A stretch of 64,000 nucleotides of DNA from an uncultured cyanobacterium (lineage in GTDB: Bacteria; Cyanobacteriota; Cyanobacteriia; Cyanobacteriales; Nostocaceae): NCBI GenBank assembly GCA_903848645.1, contig CAINGU010000040.1:124001-188000 (forward strand), given 5' to 3'. Every line of letters begins with the position of its first letter. The first letter of the stretch is position 1. The notes under the pieces are model-generated. The model had not been told where the DNA came from and searched no databases. It saw only the letters and a program-made list of their open reading frames with translations. The position numbers and the translations under genes were made by a program. Shown in pieces: positions 16,799 to 26,027 of the stretch.

Positions 16799-17263
16799 TT
16801 AATTCACAGCAGTTTTTTCTGCTGCTGTCACACCTTCAGCACCTTTAGAAAAAGCTTTAGTAATCCAATAGGTGAAAATATGAGAAAGCACACCTAACGG
16901 ACCGGCAAATAGACACAAAGCTAGAGAATGAATTGTCCAAATTCCGGTTTTTTGTCCTTCCCAATAAATCCATCTACCGACAAATAAATCCATTACTAAA
17001 AAATGAATCCAACCTGTAGCAGCGGCTGTTTCATCACTAAAAAACCTGGCTATATCTGCTAATTGAGGATTTGATAAAGCCGCAGCGTTTTCTGGAGTAA
17101 TGCTGGTGACAAATAAGTACAAATATGCACCCGCTAAAACCACAAAAGGCAGATAAGATTCCATTACCTTGCGAGTTACTTTCCAGTTAGGTAAAAGAAT
17201 CATCAAAGCCCAAAAAGGCAAAACAAAAACATTGGCAACATTAAATAAATCTGTGATATTCAT
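16799..17263 (-). CDS. ABA4-like membrane protein
   Basis: A 154-aa integral membrane protein like plant ABA4 (needed for neoxanthin formation) and its cyanobacterial homologues of unproven function. Seen: LFNVANVFVLPFWALMILLP, YLPFVVLAGAYLYLFV, then GWIHFLVMDLFVGRWIYWEG, the conserved His/Asp/Arg block of the family, and CLFAGPLGVLSHIFTYWITK. Four membrane helices fit. The start lies 1 bp beyond the stop of the upstream CobW gene, so the two are translationally close and form an operon. Confidence 0.8.
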   Translation of the reverse strand: MNITDLFNVANVFVLPFWALMILLPNWKVTRKVMESYLPFVVLAGAYLYLFVTSITPENAAALSNPQLADIARFFSDETAAATGWIHFLVMDLFVGRWIYWEGQKTGIWTIHSLALCLFAGPLGVLSHIFTYWITKAFSKGAEGVTAAEKTAVN

Positions 17264-17264
17264 A

Positions 17265-18314
17265 TTACAAAGCTACTAATTGAGATTCTATTGCTGAAGA
17301 TTGTAAATTACGACCGATAAAAACTAAACTGGTTTGTTTTGCTTCTTCTGGTTTCCAAGGACGATCATAAAATTTATCAAATCTATTTCCTACACCTTGC
17401 ATAACTAACCGCATGAGTTTATTTTCAACAGCCACAAAACCTTTAATTCGGTAAATTTCTTGTTCTTGTGCCAGTTTTTCTAATGTTGCTTGTAGCTTTT
17501 CGGGGTCAAATGTCCGGTCTAAAATGACGTGAGTTGAGTTAATTTCATCATCATGATCATGGTCTTCTTCTGTGTCGTGGTGACTAGGACGAGAATCTAA
17601 ATTATCTTCAACTGCGGCTGCAAATCCTAATAAGATAGATGGGTCTAATTTACCATAATCACTAGAGACAATTTTCACAACTCTAGGTAATTCTTTCTTG
17701 ACTAATTCTAAAACTTGTGCTTGGGTTTCTGCATCAACTAAATCAGTTTTATTCAAAATTACTAAATCAGCACAAGCAAGTTGATCTTCAAACAATTCTT
17801 GTAATGGTGTTTCATGTTCTAGACTATCATCTTCTTGGCGTTGGGCAGCTATGGCATCTAAATCACTGGCAAATGTTCCCGCTGCAACTGCGGCACAATC
17901 TACAACTGTAATTACTGCATCTACTGTAGCAGCGTTGCGGATTTCTTGCCAACGAAAGGCTTTAACTAAGGGTTTTGGTAAGGCTAAACCAGAGGTTTCA
18001 ATGATAATATAATCTATACTATCTCGGCGTTTAATTAATTCCCGCATTGTCGGGTAAAATTCTTCTTGAACGGTGCAGCATAAACAGCCGTTTGTGAGTT
18101 CAAATATATTAGTTTCTTGATTTGCTTCTGTTTCATCTTCCGGGCAAATTTGACAAGATTTCAATAATTCTCCATCTATCCCCAGTTCGCCAAATTCGTT
18201 GACTAATACTGCTATGCGTCGTCCTTGGTTGTTTTGGAGGAGGTGACGGATAATGCTGGTTTTACCGCTTCCTAAGAAGCCTGTGATGACGGTAACGGGG
18301 ATTTTTGTAGCCAT
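17265..18314 (-). CDS. CobW/COG0523-family GTPase (metal chaperone)
   Basis: A 349-aa G3E GTPase. Visible: the P-loop GFLGSGKTSIIRHLL (residues 12-26), the metal-binding CxCC motif in ELTNGCLCCTVQEEFYP, the switch region with ETSGL, NKTDLVD for guanine recognition, a His/Asp-rich linker (SHHDTEEDHDHDD) and the CobW C-terminal domain (ILDRTFDPEKLQATLEKLAQ onward). Family members deliver zinc or cobalt to client enzymes; which metal cannot be read here. The His-rich linker supports metal binding. cobN and cobD lie elsewhere in the window. Confidence 0.88.
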   Translation of the reverse strand: MATKIPVTVITGFLGSGKTSIIRHLLQNNQGRRIAVLVNEFGELGIDGELLKSCQICPEDETEANQETNIFELTNGCLCCTVQEEFYPTMRELIKRRDSIDYIIIETSGLALPKPLVKAFRWQEIRNAATVDAVITVVDCAAVAAGTFASDLDAIAAQRQEDDSLEHETPLQELFEDQLACADLVILNKTDLVDAETQAQVLELVKKELPRVVKIVSSDYGKLDPSILLGFAAAVEDNLDSRPSHHDTEEDHDHDDEINSTHVILDRTFDPEKLQATLEKLAQEQEIYRIKGFVAVENKLMRLVMQGVGNRFDKFYDRPWKPEEAKQTSLVFIGRNLQSSAIESQLVAL

Positions 18315-18476
18315 GTTTTGTGTGTGGTTTTGAATTCAATTTTACCATATATTGTATAACCCCTCTCCAAACCTCTCCCCGCAACGGGGAAAGGCTTAAA
18401 TACAAATACAGTTCTGTGAAGAGTTGATTTTGGCTTAAATACTTAATTTAATATAACTAATTATTTAGTTTAAAAG

Positions 18477-18499
18477 CCCCTCTCCGTGTCGGAGAGGGG
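18477..18499. repeat. REP-like hairpin
   Basis: cccctctccg tgt cggagagggg, a perfect 10-bp stem with a 3-nt loop, followed by ttggggtgagg. A related sequence lies at about 18361-18397. This type is repeated many times in cyanobacterial genomes. Confidence 0.65.
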
Positions 18500-18520
18500 T
18501 TGGGGTGAGGTCAGATTATT

Positions 18521-18787
18521 TTAAGAATATCCAATTTCTATCATTTTGAAAAATTGCTGAACTACTTCATTTCGAGTTTCATAACATCTTTCAGCATCAA
18601 ATCTTTCTTGTTTTTCAACTCTGCGTTCTGCGGTGTGAAATGGTTCATCAACTTCCAAAATTCCTCATTTGTTATAATGGCAAATGAGGAAATCAGCTTC
18701 TTTATTTTCTCTCCCCTTGGGTGTGGTAAGTCGTGCTAAAAAGTTGGATACAAATAAAACTCCAGTTCGGTCTATTGCCCATATTAC
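18521..18787 (-). pseudogene. Decayed endonuclease-like gene
   Basis: Read on the minus strand, an open stretch gives AIDRTGVLFVSNFLARLTTP, KGRENKEADFLICHYNK, a TGA stop, then GILEVDEPFHTAERRVEKQE, RFDAERCYETRNEVVQQFF and a normal TAA at 18521. The EADFLI...GILEVD...FH arrangement resembles a PD-(D/E)xK-type restriction-like protein of cyanobacteria. The stop falls where the family-like text would read KWGILEVD, so one TGG-to-TGA change explains it. The N-terminus is lost into a gggtaatgggtaat repeat, and the segment between the two conserved blocks looks shortened. Confidence 0.6.
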
Positions 18788-18804
18788 CCATTACCCATCA
18801 CCAA

Positions 18805-20103
18805 TTACCGATTATCCCACTGCTGTGCCGCATCTTCCACAGCCTTATCTACGGTTTTCTGTCCTAACATAGCCGCTTGTAAATTTTCGTAAATTGCCTT
18901 TTGCAAAACTTTAAAATCTTTGAGTTTGGGAGTTAGTACCTCAGCTTGTTGTAATTGTGTCGCACTAATTACCCGACCCTTCTCCGCTGTTGTAGCATTA
19001 GCCGGAACTTCCTTAAAGTAAGGATCAGACAATGCCTTAACTGTAGAAGGTAGAACATTAGCAGCTTTGGCAAAGGCTAACTGGTTTTGATCATTAGTAA
19101 CAAATAAGGCAAACTTAACAGCTTGATCAGGATATTTACTATCACGAGGAATCACTATATTCATCACAGCGACATTTTTCTTACCTGTATCACCCGTAAT
19201 TTGTGGGGCAATTGCCGAAGCTTGGGCAACCTTGGGGGCATTAGTGGCAATGGTTTTCAGAAATTCAGGACCAGAAGCTAAAAAAGCCGTTTCTCCAGAT
19301 TGGTATAAATCTATGCCATGCCGATGTCCTTGAGTTAAAGATTCTTTTGGCAATAAACCTTTTTTGTACAAATCTACCCAATATTGAAAAGCAGCTTTTC
19401 CTTTATCCGTGTTAAAACCAGCTTTACCTTCAGCATTAATTAGAGTCACACCCATTTGTACCAAGGATTCCAACACCTCACCAGAGTCTTGGGGGACAAA
19501 AGTAGCAAAGAAAGCATACTTACCCGTTTTGTCTTTAATTTGTTGTGCTACTTGTCCTAATTCTGCGTAAGTGGCAGGAGGTTTTGTAATACCCGCTTGT
19601 TTTAGTAAATCGGTGTTATAAATAGTTAGTCGCGTGGTCAGATACCAAGGAATCCCAAAACTCTTACCATTGAGGCTACTTGCTTGCCAAATATTTGGTA
19701 AATAGGTAGAACGGACTTGATTAGTAACTTTTGCATCTAAATCTAACCAAGCATTTTTTCCCGCTAATTGGGAAGCAAAGTCGGGATTCAGGTTAACCAC
19801 ATCTGGTGGCATTTTTGCTGAGACAGATGTTAAAATCTTGTTCTCCATCGCAGACCAAGGCACATCTACCCATTTAACTTTGATACTTGGGTTTTGTGAT
19901 TCAAAAGTCGTAATTAGACTTTGGAAGTAGTTGGTAAATTGTGGTTGAAGTTGCATTGTCCAAAACTCAATCGTAGCAACTCCAGCAGCGGCAGGTTTTG
20001 GATTATTACCGACATTACCTGTGCTACAACTAACAAGCCAACTGGTAAGTAAACCTAGTAATGCCCAACCAACAAGTTGTTTAAATTTTTGCAATCGAAT
20101 CAT
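18805..20103 (-). CDS. ABC transporter sugar-type solute-binding lipoprotein
   Basis: Family 1 extracellular solute-binding protein. With ATG 20103 it is 432 aa and begins with a lipoprotein signal, GWALLGLLTSWLVSCSTGNV, where the cysteine would be lipidated. The in-frame start at 20181 would add 26 residues before this signal, so I reject it. Typical blocks: IEFWTMQLQPQFTNYFQSLI, KWVDVPWSAMENKILTSVSA, PPDVVNLNPDF, SFGIPWYLTTRLTIYNTDLL and QGHRHGIDLYQSGETAFLAS. No permease or ATPase genes are adjacent, so it must work with components encoded elsewhere. Substrate is probably a sugar or glycerol compound, but unproven. Confidence 0.87.
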   Translation of the reverse strand: MIRLQKFKQLVGWALLGLLTSWLVSCSTGNVGNNPKPAAAGVATIEFWTMQLQPQFTNYFQSLITTFESQNPSIKVKWVDVPWSAMENKILTSVSAKMPPDVVNLNPDFASQLAGKNAWLDLDAKVTNQVRSTYLPNIWQASSLNGKSFGIPWYLTTRLTIYNTDLLKQAGITKPPATYAELGQVAQQIKDKTGKYAFFATFVPQDSGEVLESLVQMGVTLINAEGKAGFNTDKGKAAFQYWVDLYKKGLLPKESLTQGHRHGIDLYQSGETAFLASGPEFLKTIATNAPKVAQASAIAPQITGDTGKKNVAVMNIVIPRDSKYPDQAVKFALFVTNDQNQLAFAKAANVLPSTVKALSDPYFKEVPANATTAEKGRVISATQLQQAEVLTPKLKDFKVLQKAIYENLQAAMLGQKTVDKAVEDAAQQWDNR

Positions 20104-20301
20104 CGTAGTAGGTGGTAGTATTTTTAGAATTAATCTGGGTAAAAAAGGATAGAGAATTGTGGAGACTATAGGATATATCAATTGTGGTAATTGGTAATCG
20201 GTAATTGGTAATTGGGAAAGAAGTAATAAAACTCTTCCCTAACAACTGACAACTGACAACTGACATTAGTATTTTTCTTTAGTAATCTAGCGGGTAAAAC
20301 T

Positions 20302-21411
20302 GTGGTGAAAGCCTTTACTAGTTTCTTTAATAAATCCAATCAAGGTATTGGTATTGAACTAGCGCCGGAACGGGTGAACGTAGTCCAACTACGTAAACAA
20401 CGCCAAAACTTAAAAATCGAATCTTTAACAACAGTACCAGTACCAGAAGGTATATTTGTTGATGGTCAAATTGCTGATTCTCCAGGAATGGCAGAAATTA
20501 TTCAACAAGCAATTGCTGAAAGTAAAACTAAAGCTTCTCGTGTTGCTACTTGTATACCAGGACGAGACTCTATTGTGCGTTTAATTCCTGTCCCCTCGGA
20601 ATTAGATGACAAAGAGTTACGAGAAATGGTACTCAACCATGAAGCGTCTTTATATTTGCCCTATCCCCGTGAAGATGCTGATGTTGACTATCAGAAACTT
20701 GGGTACTTTATAGACGAAGACGGTATCGAAAAAGTCCAGGTTTTATTGGTTGCTACTCGTAAAGATGTCACCCAAACCTATTTGAATACCTTTGAACAGG
20801 CAGGATTAACTGTTGATATTCTAGAAATTAACAGTTTTGCCCTAATTCGGACTGTTCGTGATCAGTTACGACTATTTGGTCCTCAAGAAGCAGCCGTGTT
20901 AGTTGATATTGAATTTGAGAGTACAGAAATTGCCATCATTATCAATGGTGTGCCACAATTTTCTCGCACAGTACCTATTGGTACATATCAACTGCAAACT
21001 GCCCTGTCCAGGGCGATGAACTTACCAGTATCACGGGATATGGATATGTTGGAAAGTATGACTATTCCTACAACTTCAGGAGATTCAATTAATACGGGGG
21101 TAACTGGTAGTAATCCGGGGATGGCTTCGATGTTGAGAGTTCTGGGAGAATTAGCTGATGAACTGCGTCGCTCTATTGATTTTTACCTCAATCAAAGTGA
21201 AAATCTGGAAGTCGCACAGATTCTTTTAGCAGGTCCTGGGGGAGGATTACCTCAAATTGATGAGTTTTTTACTCAAAGATTGGGTTTACCCACTATCCAA
21301 ATAGATCCAATTACTTCTTTATCTTTGGAGGTAGATGCGGAAAAATATCCTTTAATTAAACGTCCTGGCTTGGGTATTATACTAGGTTTAGGAATGCGCG
21401 GGGTGTCATAA
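20302..21411 (+). CDS. pilM: Type IV pilus assembly protein PilM
   Basis: An actin-like ATPase of 369 aa on the cytoplasmic side of the pilus alignment complex. Blocks: GIGIELAPERVNVVQLRKQR (residues 16-35, phosphate loop), AEIIQQAIAESKTKASRVAT, MVLNHEASLYLPYPREDADV, VDIEFESTEIAIIINGVPQF and ILLAGPGGGLPQIDEFFTQR. The start is GTG at 20302 (a second GTG follows). pilN begins 1 bp after the stop. First gene of pilM-N-O-Q, which serve twitching motility and DNA uptake. Confidence 0.93.
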   Translation: MVKAFTSFFNKSNQGIGIELAPERVNVVQLRKQRQNLKIESLTTVPVPEGIFVDGQIADSPGMAEIIQQAIAESKTKASRVATCIPGRDSIVRLIPVPSELDDKELREMVLNHEASLYLPYPREDADVDYQKLGYFIDEDGIEKVQVLLVATRKDVTQTYLNTFEQAGLTVDILEINSFALIRTVRDQLRLFGPQEAAVLVDIEFESTEIAIIINGVPQFSRTVPIGTYQLQTALSRAMNLPVSRDMDMLESMTIPTTSGDSINTGVTGSNPGMASMLRVLGELADELRRSIDFYLNQSENLEVAQILLAGPGGGLPQIDEFFTQRLGLPTIQIDPITSLSLEVDAEKYPLIKRPGLGIILGLGMRGVS

Positions 21412-21412
21412 A

Positions 21413-22204
21413 ATGTACAGTCTAGATATTAACTTTCTTAAAGACCGTCCAGAATACCAGAATAAAACTGAAACGAAGGTTAAGCCAAAACCTATTCAAC
21501 TAGGGAATTTAATTCCAGTTTATATAGGACTGGGAGTAGGTTTAGCGTTCCCGGCTTTGGTATTTGCTGGTTTGTCATTCTTGCAAGGGAAAACTGCTGA
21601 AATAACACAAGAAATAGGAAAACTAGAGGAGGAAGGTAAAAGTTTAGATGGCAGAATAGCCAACATTAAGAAAATTAAAGCGGAAACAGATGGCATTAAT
21701 AGCCAAACTAAGGCTTTAGTGACAGTGTTTGATCAGATACGTCCTTGGTCAGCAATGTTACAGGATTTGCGCGATCGCATTCCTAACAAAGTGCAAATCG
21801 AAACTATTAAACAAATTGCCGCACCCCTTCCCGGTAAAGGTGCTGTAGCTGAAACCCCTAGTAATCCCGCTGGATTATTAGAAATTTCTGGTTTTGCTAT
21901 TTCCTATGGTTTTGTTAACGATTTTGCCCTAAGTCTAGGACAATCTAAATTTTTGAATCCCCTAGAAACCAAAATTGTGACAGCAGAACTAGTGGACGCA
22001 CCAGCAATTACAGGTTTTCTGCCACCAAAAGCGGAGAAATCTGGTGTCAAAGTTAAACCTCTCCAGGTAGTTAAATACACTATTAAAACAGGTTTGAGTA
22101 GTGTGCCGGCATCTGATTTAATTCAAGAGTTAGAGAAAAAAGGCACAGTCGGATTAGTAGATAGACTTCGTAATATCCAAAAAGTAGGAGTCATTAGCAA
22201 ATGA
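21413..22204 (+). CDS. pilN: Type IV pilus assembly protein PilN
   Basis: Bitopic inner-membrane protein of 263 aa. The N-terminus YSLDINFLKDRPEYQN carries the short PilN motif that binds PilM. One membrane helix lies at about residues 38-57 (IGLGVGLAFPALVFAGLSFL), followed by a coiled coil (EITQEIGKLEEEGKSLDGRI) and a ferredoxin-like periplasmic domain. It is longer than proteobacterial PilN, as usual in cyanobacteria. The stop overlaps the pilO start (ATGA type, 4 bp). Confidence 0.9.
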   Translation: MYSLDINFLKDRPEYQNKTETKVKPKPIQLGNLIPVYIGLGVGLAFPALVFAGLSFLQGKTAEITQEIGKLEEEGKSLDGRIANIKKIKAETDGINSQTKALVTVFDQIRPWSAMLQDLRDRIPNKVQIETIKQIAAPLPGKGAVAETPSNPAGLLEISGFAISYGFVNDFALSLGQSKFLNPLETKIVTAELVDAPAITGFLPPKAEKSGVKVKPLQVVKYTIKTGLSSVPASDLIQELEKKGTVGLVDRLRNIQKVGVISK

Positions 22205-22968
22205 CACTGAGTGATGATTTAAATTTTCCAGACAAAGCTACAGAGATTCAGGATTCTAGCCCTGTTCTCTTTGGTATCACCATAACACCAACTATTATTG
22301 GTGGTGTAGTCGGCTTTTTAGGTGTAGCAGGTGCAGCTTATATGCTATTTAATATGGCAATGCCCGCTTGGGATGCCTATCAACAACAGCAAAGCAAACG
22401 TGATCAACTACAAACAGAAGTTGCCCAAAAGAAAAGCCAAGCCGAACAAATCGGTAAAGTAGAAGCAGATTTAGCAAAATCTAAAGAACAACAAAAACAA
22501 GTTTTAGCTTTATTTGCTGATGAAAAAAGTTTGGATACCCTATTATTAGATACCAGTCGCTTAATAGATTCTAGTAATAGTCAAGCTTTTGGTAATGCTA
22601 TTAGAGCCAAAATGAAAAAATTTGTTCCTGCTTCTGAGAAACCTATTCTCATAGAAGATGGTAGTTTTGGGGCAGAAGTTAATAATAAACTCAAACGCAG
22701 TCTCATTAATGTCGAAATTGAGGGGAATTTTGAACAAACCCAATCAATTATGCGGAACATTGAGCGATTGCAGCCTTTATTGTTAGTCAAAAATTATGAC
22801 TCCAAATTAACTCCACCAGAGATGTCAGATGATAAAGATAACCCTATACCAATTGGTATTGGTAAACTGACAACATCTTTTCAATTAGAGGCTTTAATGC
22901 CACTCACTTCTGAAGAAGCGACAGACTTAGCAGCAAAAACAGCAGCAGGTAAAGCCCCGAAAAAATAA
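22201..22968 (+). CDS. pilO: Type IV pilus assembly protein PilO
   Basis: A 255-aa inner-membrane protein with one helix at about residues 32-52 (TIIGGVVGFLGVAGAAYMLF), a coiled coil rich in Gln and Lys (YQQQQSKRDQLQTEVAQKKS), and a periplasmic ferredoxin-like domain (INVEIEGNFEQTQSIMRNIE). Pairs with PilN to form the alignment complex. Start overlaps the pilN stop. No pilP gene follows; cyanobacteria generally lack it. A 176-bp gap with a taatgggtaattgg repeat precedes pilQ. Confidence 0.9.
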   Translation: MTLSDDLNFPDKATEIQDSSPVLFGITITPTIIGGVVGFLGVAGAAYMLFNMAMPAWDAYQQQQSKRDQLQTEVAQKKSQAEQIGKVEADLAKSKEQQKQVLALFADEKSLDTLLLDTSRLIDSSNSQAFGNAIRAKMKKFVPASEKPILIEDGSFGAEVNNKLKRSLINVEIEGNFEQTQSIMRNIERLQPLLLVKNYDSKLTPPEMSDDKDNPIPIGIGKLTTSFQLEALMPLTSEEATDLAAKTAAGKAPKK

Positions 22969-23144
22969 TCAAATTTGAGGTAATGGGTAATTGGTAATGG
23001 GTAATAGATTTAGGAATAAGGAGGTTGTGCAAAAATCAAACAGGATGACTATATAGACAATCAAAAACCGCAAATTTAGAATTCGTGGTTAAAAAATAGA
23101 AATACGTGACATTTTAGACTTTTATTTTATGTGAGGAATGAACT

Positions 23145-25577
23145 GTGAAACAGTTTCATAATAGTGTTTTTGTATCAAGTGCGGCTGCTTGTGTTATATT
23201 AGCCGCCCAACCAGTTTTAGCACAGATGACAGAAGTTACTGATGTCAAACTCAATCCCATTGCCGGGGGAGTTAGTGTAATTTTAAAAACTGGGGTGGGA
23301 AATAATCCCCAAGTATTCACAACTAAAAAGGACAAATCCTTAGTTGCAGATGTAATTAATGCTCAACTGCGTTTACCCAAGGGCAATAATTTCCGTCAAG
23401 AAAACCCCGCACCGGGAATTGCGTCCATTGAAGTTAAACAGTTAGATGCTAATAGCATTCGGGTGACAGTTACAGGTACTGATGATATTCTCAGCAGTCA
23501 GCCTGTAATCCGCAAAGACAATAATCTGACTCTGGGCTTTACCACGACTACCACGAATTCAACAGCATCAAACCCCACCAAGCCCACGGATAAAGTATTA
23601 GCAGCACCAGCGACAACTAACCCTACAGATAAAGTACCAGTTGCCCCAGCTACCACATCTGAATATAAACCAGATGAACCTGGTAAACGTCCAGATGTGT
23701 TAGTTCCTAATCCTCAAGTCACCATTGACGGTAAAATTGCCCAATCAGCAGGGCCGAATCAGCCTTATAACCAAGCTCCTCCTTTCTTACCCAGAGCCGT
23801 TGCTCCACCAGTAGGAGATATTACCCAGTCTAATATTGATACATCACCTAGTGTCATTGATTTAGGGACTCAGGAACGAGTTCCCCGTTTGGTATTACGA
23901 GATGCTCCTGTGAGAGAGGTTTTATCACTGTTGGCGCGGGCTGCGGGTTTAAACGTCGTTTATATCGGTGGTGAAGGAGCATCAACCCAGGGATCTTCTG
24001 GAGGTACTGATACAAGTAAGACATCTCAGACAATTTCCCTAGATATAGAAAACGAACCTGTACAAGATGTCTTTAACTACGTCCTGCGGTTGAGTGGTTT
24101 AGAATCTAACCGCAATGGACGCACGATCTTTGTAGCTGCTAAACTGCCTAATAGTACCCGTGATACTATCATGCGGAGTTTGCGACTAAATCAGGTGACA
24201 GTGGGATCTGCGTTAAATTTCTTGGTGGCTTTGGGTGCAGAAAGTGCCGTCAGTCGAGAACGACAAGTTACCAGCGTTAATGCTGTAGCCGTTGGTGCTA
24301 CTGCTCCCGTTACCCAAACTCAAACTACCACAGAAACCAAAGTAGAAACTCAACGCATTAATTATACAGACTCAACACCTTTACTGAGAGGTTTACAGGC
24401 ATTAGGAGACGAGCGCACCAATGCTATCACATTGATTGGTTCTCCCAAGCTAGTTGAAATGGCAACAAGTCAATTAGTTCAGCTTGATGTCCGTCGTCGC
24501 CAAGTGGTGGTGAATGTCAAAATTATTGATGTTAACTTAACAGGCGCTCAAGACTACAACACCAGTTTTTCTTTTGGGCTTGGTAATAACTTCTTTGCCA
24601 GTGATGGTGGTGCAGCAAGTTTCAATTTTGGTGGTTCTAAGCCTGCTAGTGCTAGTGATGTAGCAAACAGTGTTACTGCAACTCCTACGGCTACTAATCC
24701 ACTTACTAGTGCAAATATTTTTCTTAACCCAACAGACCCAAATACTGGACAAGCTAGTGCTGGCATAAGTTCAAATCCAACAACACCAGGGTTAACGGCA
24801 TATACAGCAGCAGTACCAGGAACAGTTACATCTGTACCAATAGCATTTGATCCGACAACGGGTCTACCAACTCAATATTCTAGTCAAGTTAGCGGTGGTA
24901 CTCCTGCTAAATATACTTATAGTTTGCCCACTTTATATCAGTTTCCCAAACGCTTTCTTGCCAGTTTACAAGCACAAGTTACAAGTGGCAATGCCAAGAT
25001 TTTGACAGATCCAACCTTAATTGTGCAAGAAGGACAAACAGCTAATGTCAATTTAACTCAAGAAGTTGTAGGCAACATTACCTTAAAAACAACTGATACT
25101 TCTGCTGGAACTAGGACAGACAGAACAATTGATAAACAAAAAGTTGGCTTAACGTTGAATGTCAAAATTGAACGGATTGATGATAATGGTTTTGTTTCTC
25201 TATCAGTTGCACCTACTGTTAACTCCCCCACACAAGATGTCAATACAGGAAACGGAACTATCTCTTTAGTAGCTGAACGCTCTATTCAATCTGGCTTAAT
25301 TCGCTTGCGAGACGGGCAAACATTGATTCTTTCCGGTATTATTCAAGATCAAGATCGAACAACTGTATCTAAATTACCAATCTTGGGTGATATTCCTCTG
25401 CTTGGTGCGCTATTTAGAAAAACAAACAGAAGCAATGAACGTAGAGAGGTAATTGTATTACTAACACCTCAAGTTATGGATGACTCAGAGCGTTCCAGCT
25501 ACGGTTATAACTACAATCCTAGCCCCCAGGTGCGGCAAATTCTGGAACGTCGGGGGTTGAAAGTTCAGCCTCGGTAG
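23145..25577 (+). CDS. pilQ: Type IV pilus secretin PilQ
   Basis: Outer-membrane secretin of 810 aa through which the pilus passes. Order: signal peptide (SSAAACVILAAQPVLAQ, cleavage near residue 27); AMIN domain (TEVTDVKLNPIAGGVSVILK), which binds peptidoglycan; a Pro/Thr linker with repeated TNPTDKVPVAPATT-type units; an STN domain (RLVLRDAPVREVLSLLARAA); N-domains (QVTVGSALNFLVALGAESAV); a Ser/Gly/Thr-rich insert at about 470-570; and the secretin core with NAKILTDPTLIVQEGQTANV and LRDGQTLILSGIIQDQDRTT. The GTG start has ttatgtgaggaatgaact upstream. A terminator follows at 25604. Confidence 0.93.
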   Translation: MKQFHNSVFVSSAAACVILAAQPVLAQMTEVTDVKLNPIAGGVSVILKTGVGNNPQVFTTKKDKSLVADVINAQLRLPKGNNFRQENPAPGIASIEVKQLDANSIRVTVTGTDDILSSQPVIRKDNNLTLGFTTTTTNSTASNPTKPTDKVLAAPATTNPTDKVPVAPATTSEYKPDEPGKRPDVLVPNPQVTIDGKIAQSAGPNQPYNQAPPFLPRAVAPPVGDITQSNIDTSPSVIDLGTQERVPRLVLRDAPVREVLSLLARAAGLNVVYIGGEGASTQGSSGGTDTSKTSQTISLDIENEPVQDVFNYVLRLSGLESNRNGRTIFVAAKLPNSTRDTIMRSLRLNQVTVGSALNFLVALGAESAVSRERQVTSVNAVAVGATAPVTQTQTTTETKVETQRINYTDSTPLLRGLQALGDERTNAITLIGSPKLVEMATSQLVQLDVRRRQVVVNVKIIDVNLTGAQDYNTSFSFGLGNNFFASDGGAASFNFGGSKPASASDVANSVTATPTATNPLTSANIFLNPTDPNTGQASAGISSNPTTPGLTAYTAAVPGTVTSVPIAFDPTTGLPTQYSSQVSGGTPAKYTYSLPTLYQFPKRFLASLQAQVTSGNAKILTDPTLIVQEGQTANVNLTQEVVGNITLKTTDTSAGTRTDRTIDKQKVGLTLNVKIERIDDNGFVSLSVAPTVNSPTQDVNTGNGTISLVAERSIQSGLIRLRDGQTLILSGIIQDQDRTTVSKLPILGDIPLLGALFRKTNRSNERREVIVLLTPQVMDDSERSSYGYNYNPSPQVRQILERRGLKVQPR

Positions 25578-25603
25578 TTAGTTCTTGGTTGTTGTTTTCC
25601 AGA

Positions 25604-25632
25604 TACCCGATTTATGGGAGAAGTCGGGTATT
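25604..25632. terminator. Hairpin terminator after pilQ
   Basis: atacccga / tcgggtat, a perfect 8-bp stem 26 nt after the pilQ stop. Same hairpin family as 12538 and 48865. Confidence 0.65.
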
Positions 25633-25681
25633 TAGGATTTAGCAGTTGCCATAGCTTGTGATAAATTAAATGATGTTCACA

Positions 25682-25695
25682 TTTGTATATACAAA
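25682..25695. promoter_or_regulatory. Palindromic operator of BrnT/BrnA locus 1
   Basis: TTTGTATATACAAA, a perfect 14-bp palindrome 16 bp upstream of the ATG at 25712, nested inside wider arms aaatgatgtt / aacatcattt. The same core lies at 48304-48317 before the second BrnT/BrnA locus. It is the likely site for the RHH antitoxin. Confidence 0.7.
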
Positions 25696-25711
25696 CATCA
25701 TTTTTATTGCT

Positions 25712-26027
25712 ATGCTAGAAACTGTAAATGGTTTTGATTGGGATGAAGGAAACTGGAGCAAAATGCTGGAATCGTGTTCCTCAAGAAGAAATCGAATATT
25801 TATTTCATCAGAAAGATGTTCTAATTACCCCAGATATTAAGCATTCTGAAGATGAAGATAGATATCTTGCTGTAGGAGTTTCCTGTAAAGGAAGGCACAT
25901 TTTTGTAGCTTTTACTTTTCGCAATCAGCAAGAAGAAATATTGATTAGACCAATCAGTGCCAGATATATGCACGACAAAGAGGTACTTTCCTATGAAGAA
26001 AACTTTCCCAAGAGTCAAAACGGATGA
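25712..26027 (+). pseudogene. BrnT-family toxin with a 1-nt frameshift
   Basis: From ATG 25712 the frame reads MLETVNGFDWDEGNWSK, the expected BrnT N-terminus, but then leaves frame. The rest of the protein (CWNRVPQEEIEYLFHQKDVL, then EDEDRYLAVGVSCKGRHIFV and IRPISARYMHDKEVLSYEE) is in another frame from 25728. One extra A in the run AAAA (25760-25763) explains this: with AAA the text reads WDEGNWSKCWNRVPQEEIE. BrnT is an RNase-like toxin. The protein as it stands either is not made or starts at a weak internal codon without the first strand. The antitoxin gene overlaps the 3' end by 35 bp and is intact. Confidence 0.75.
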
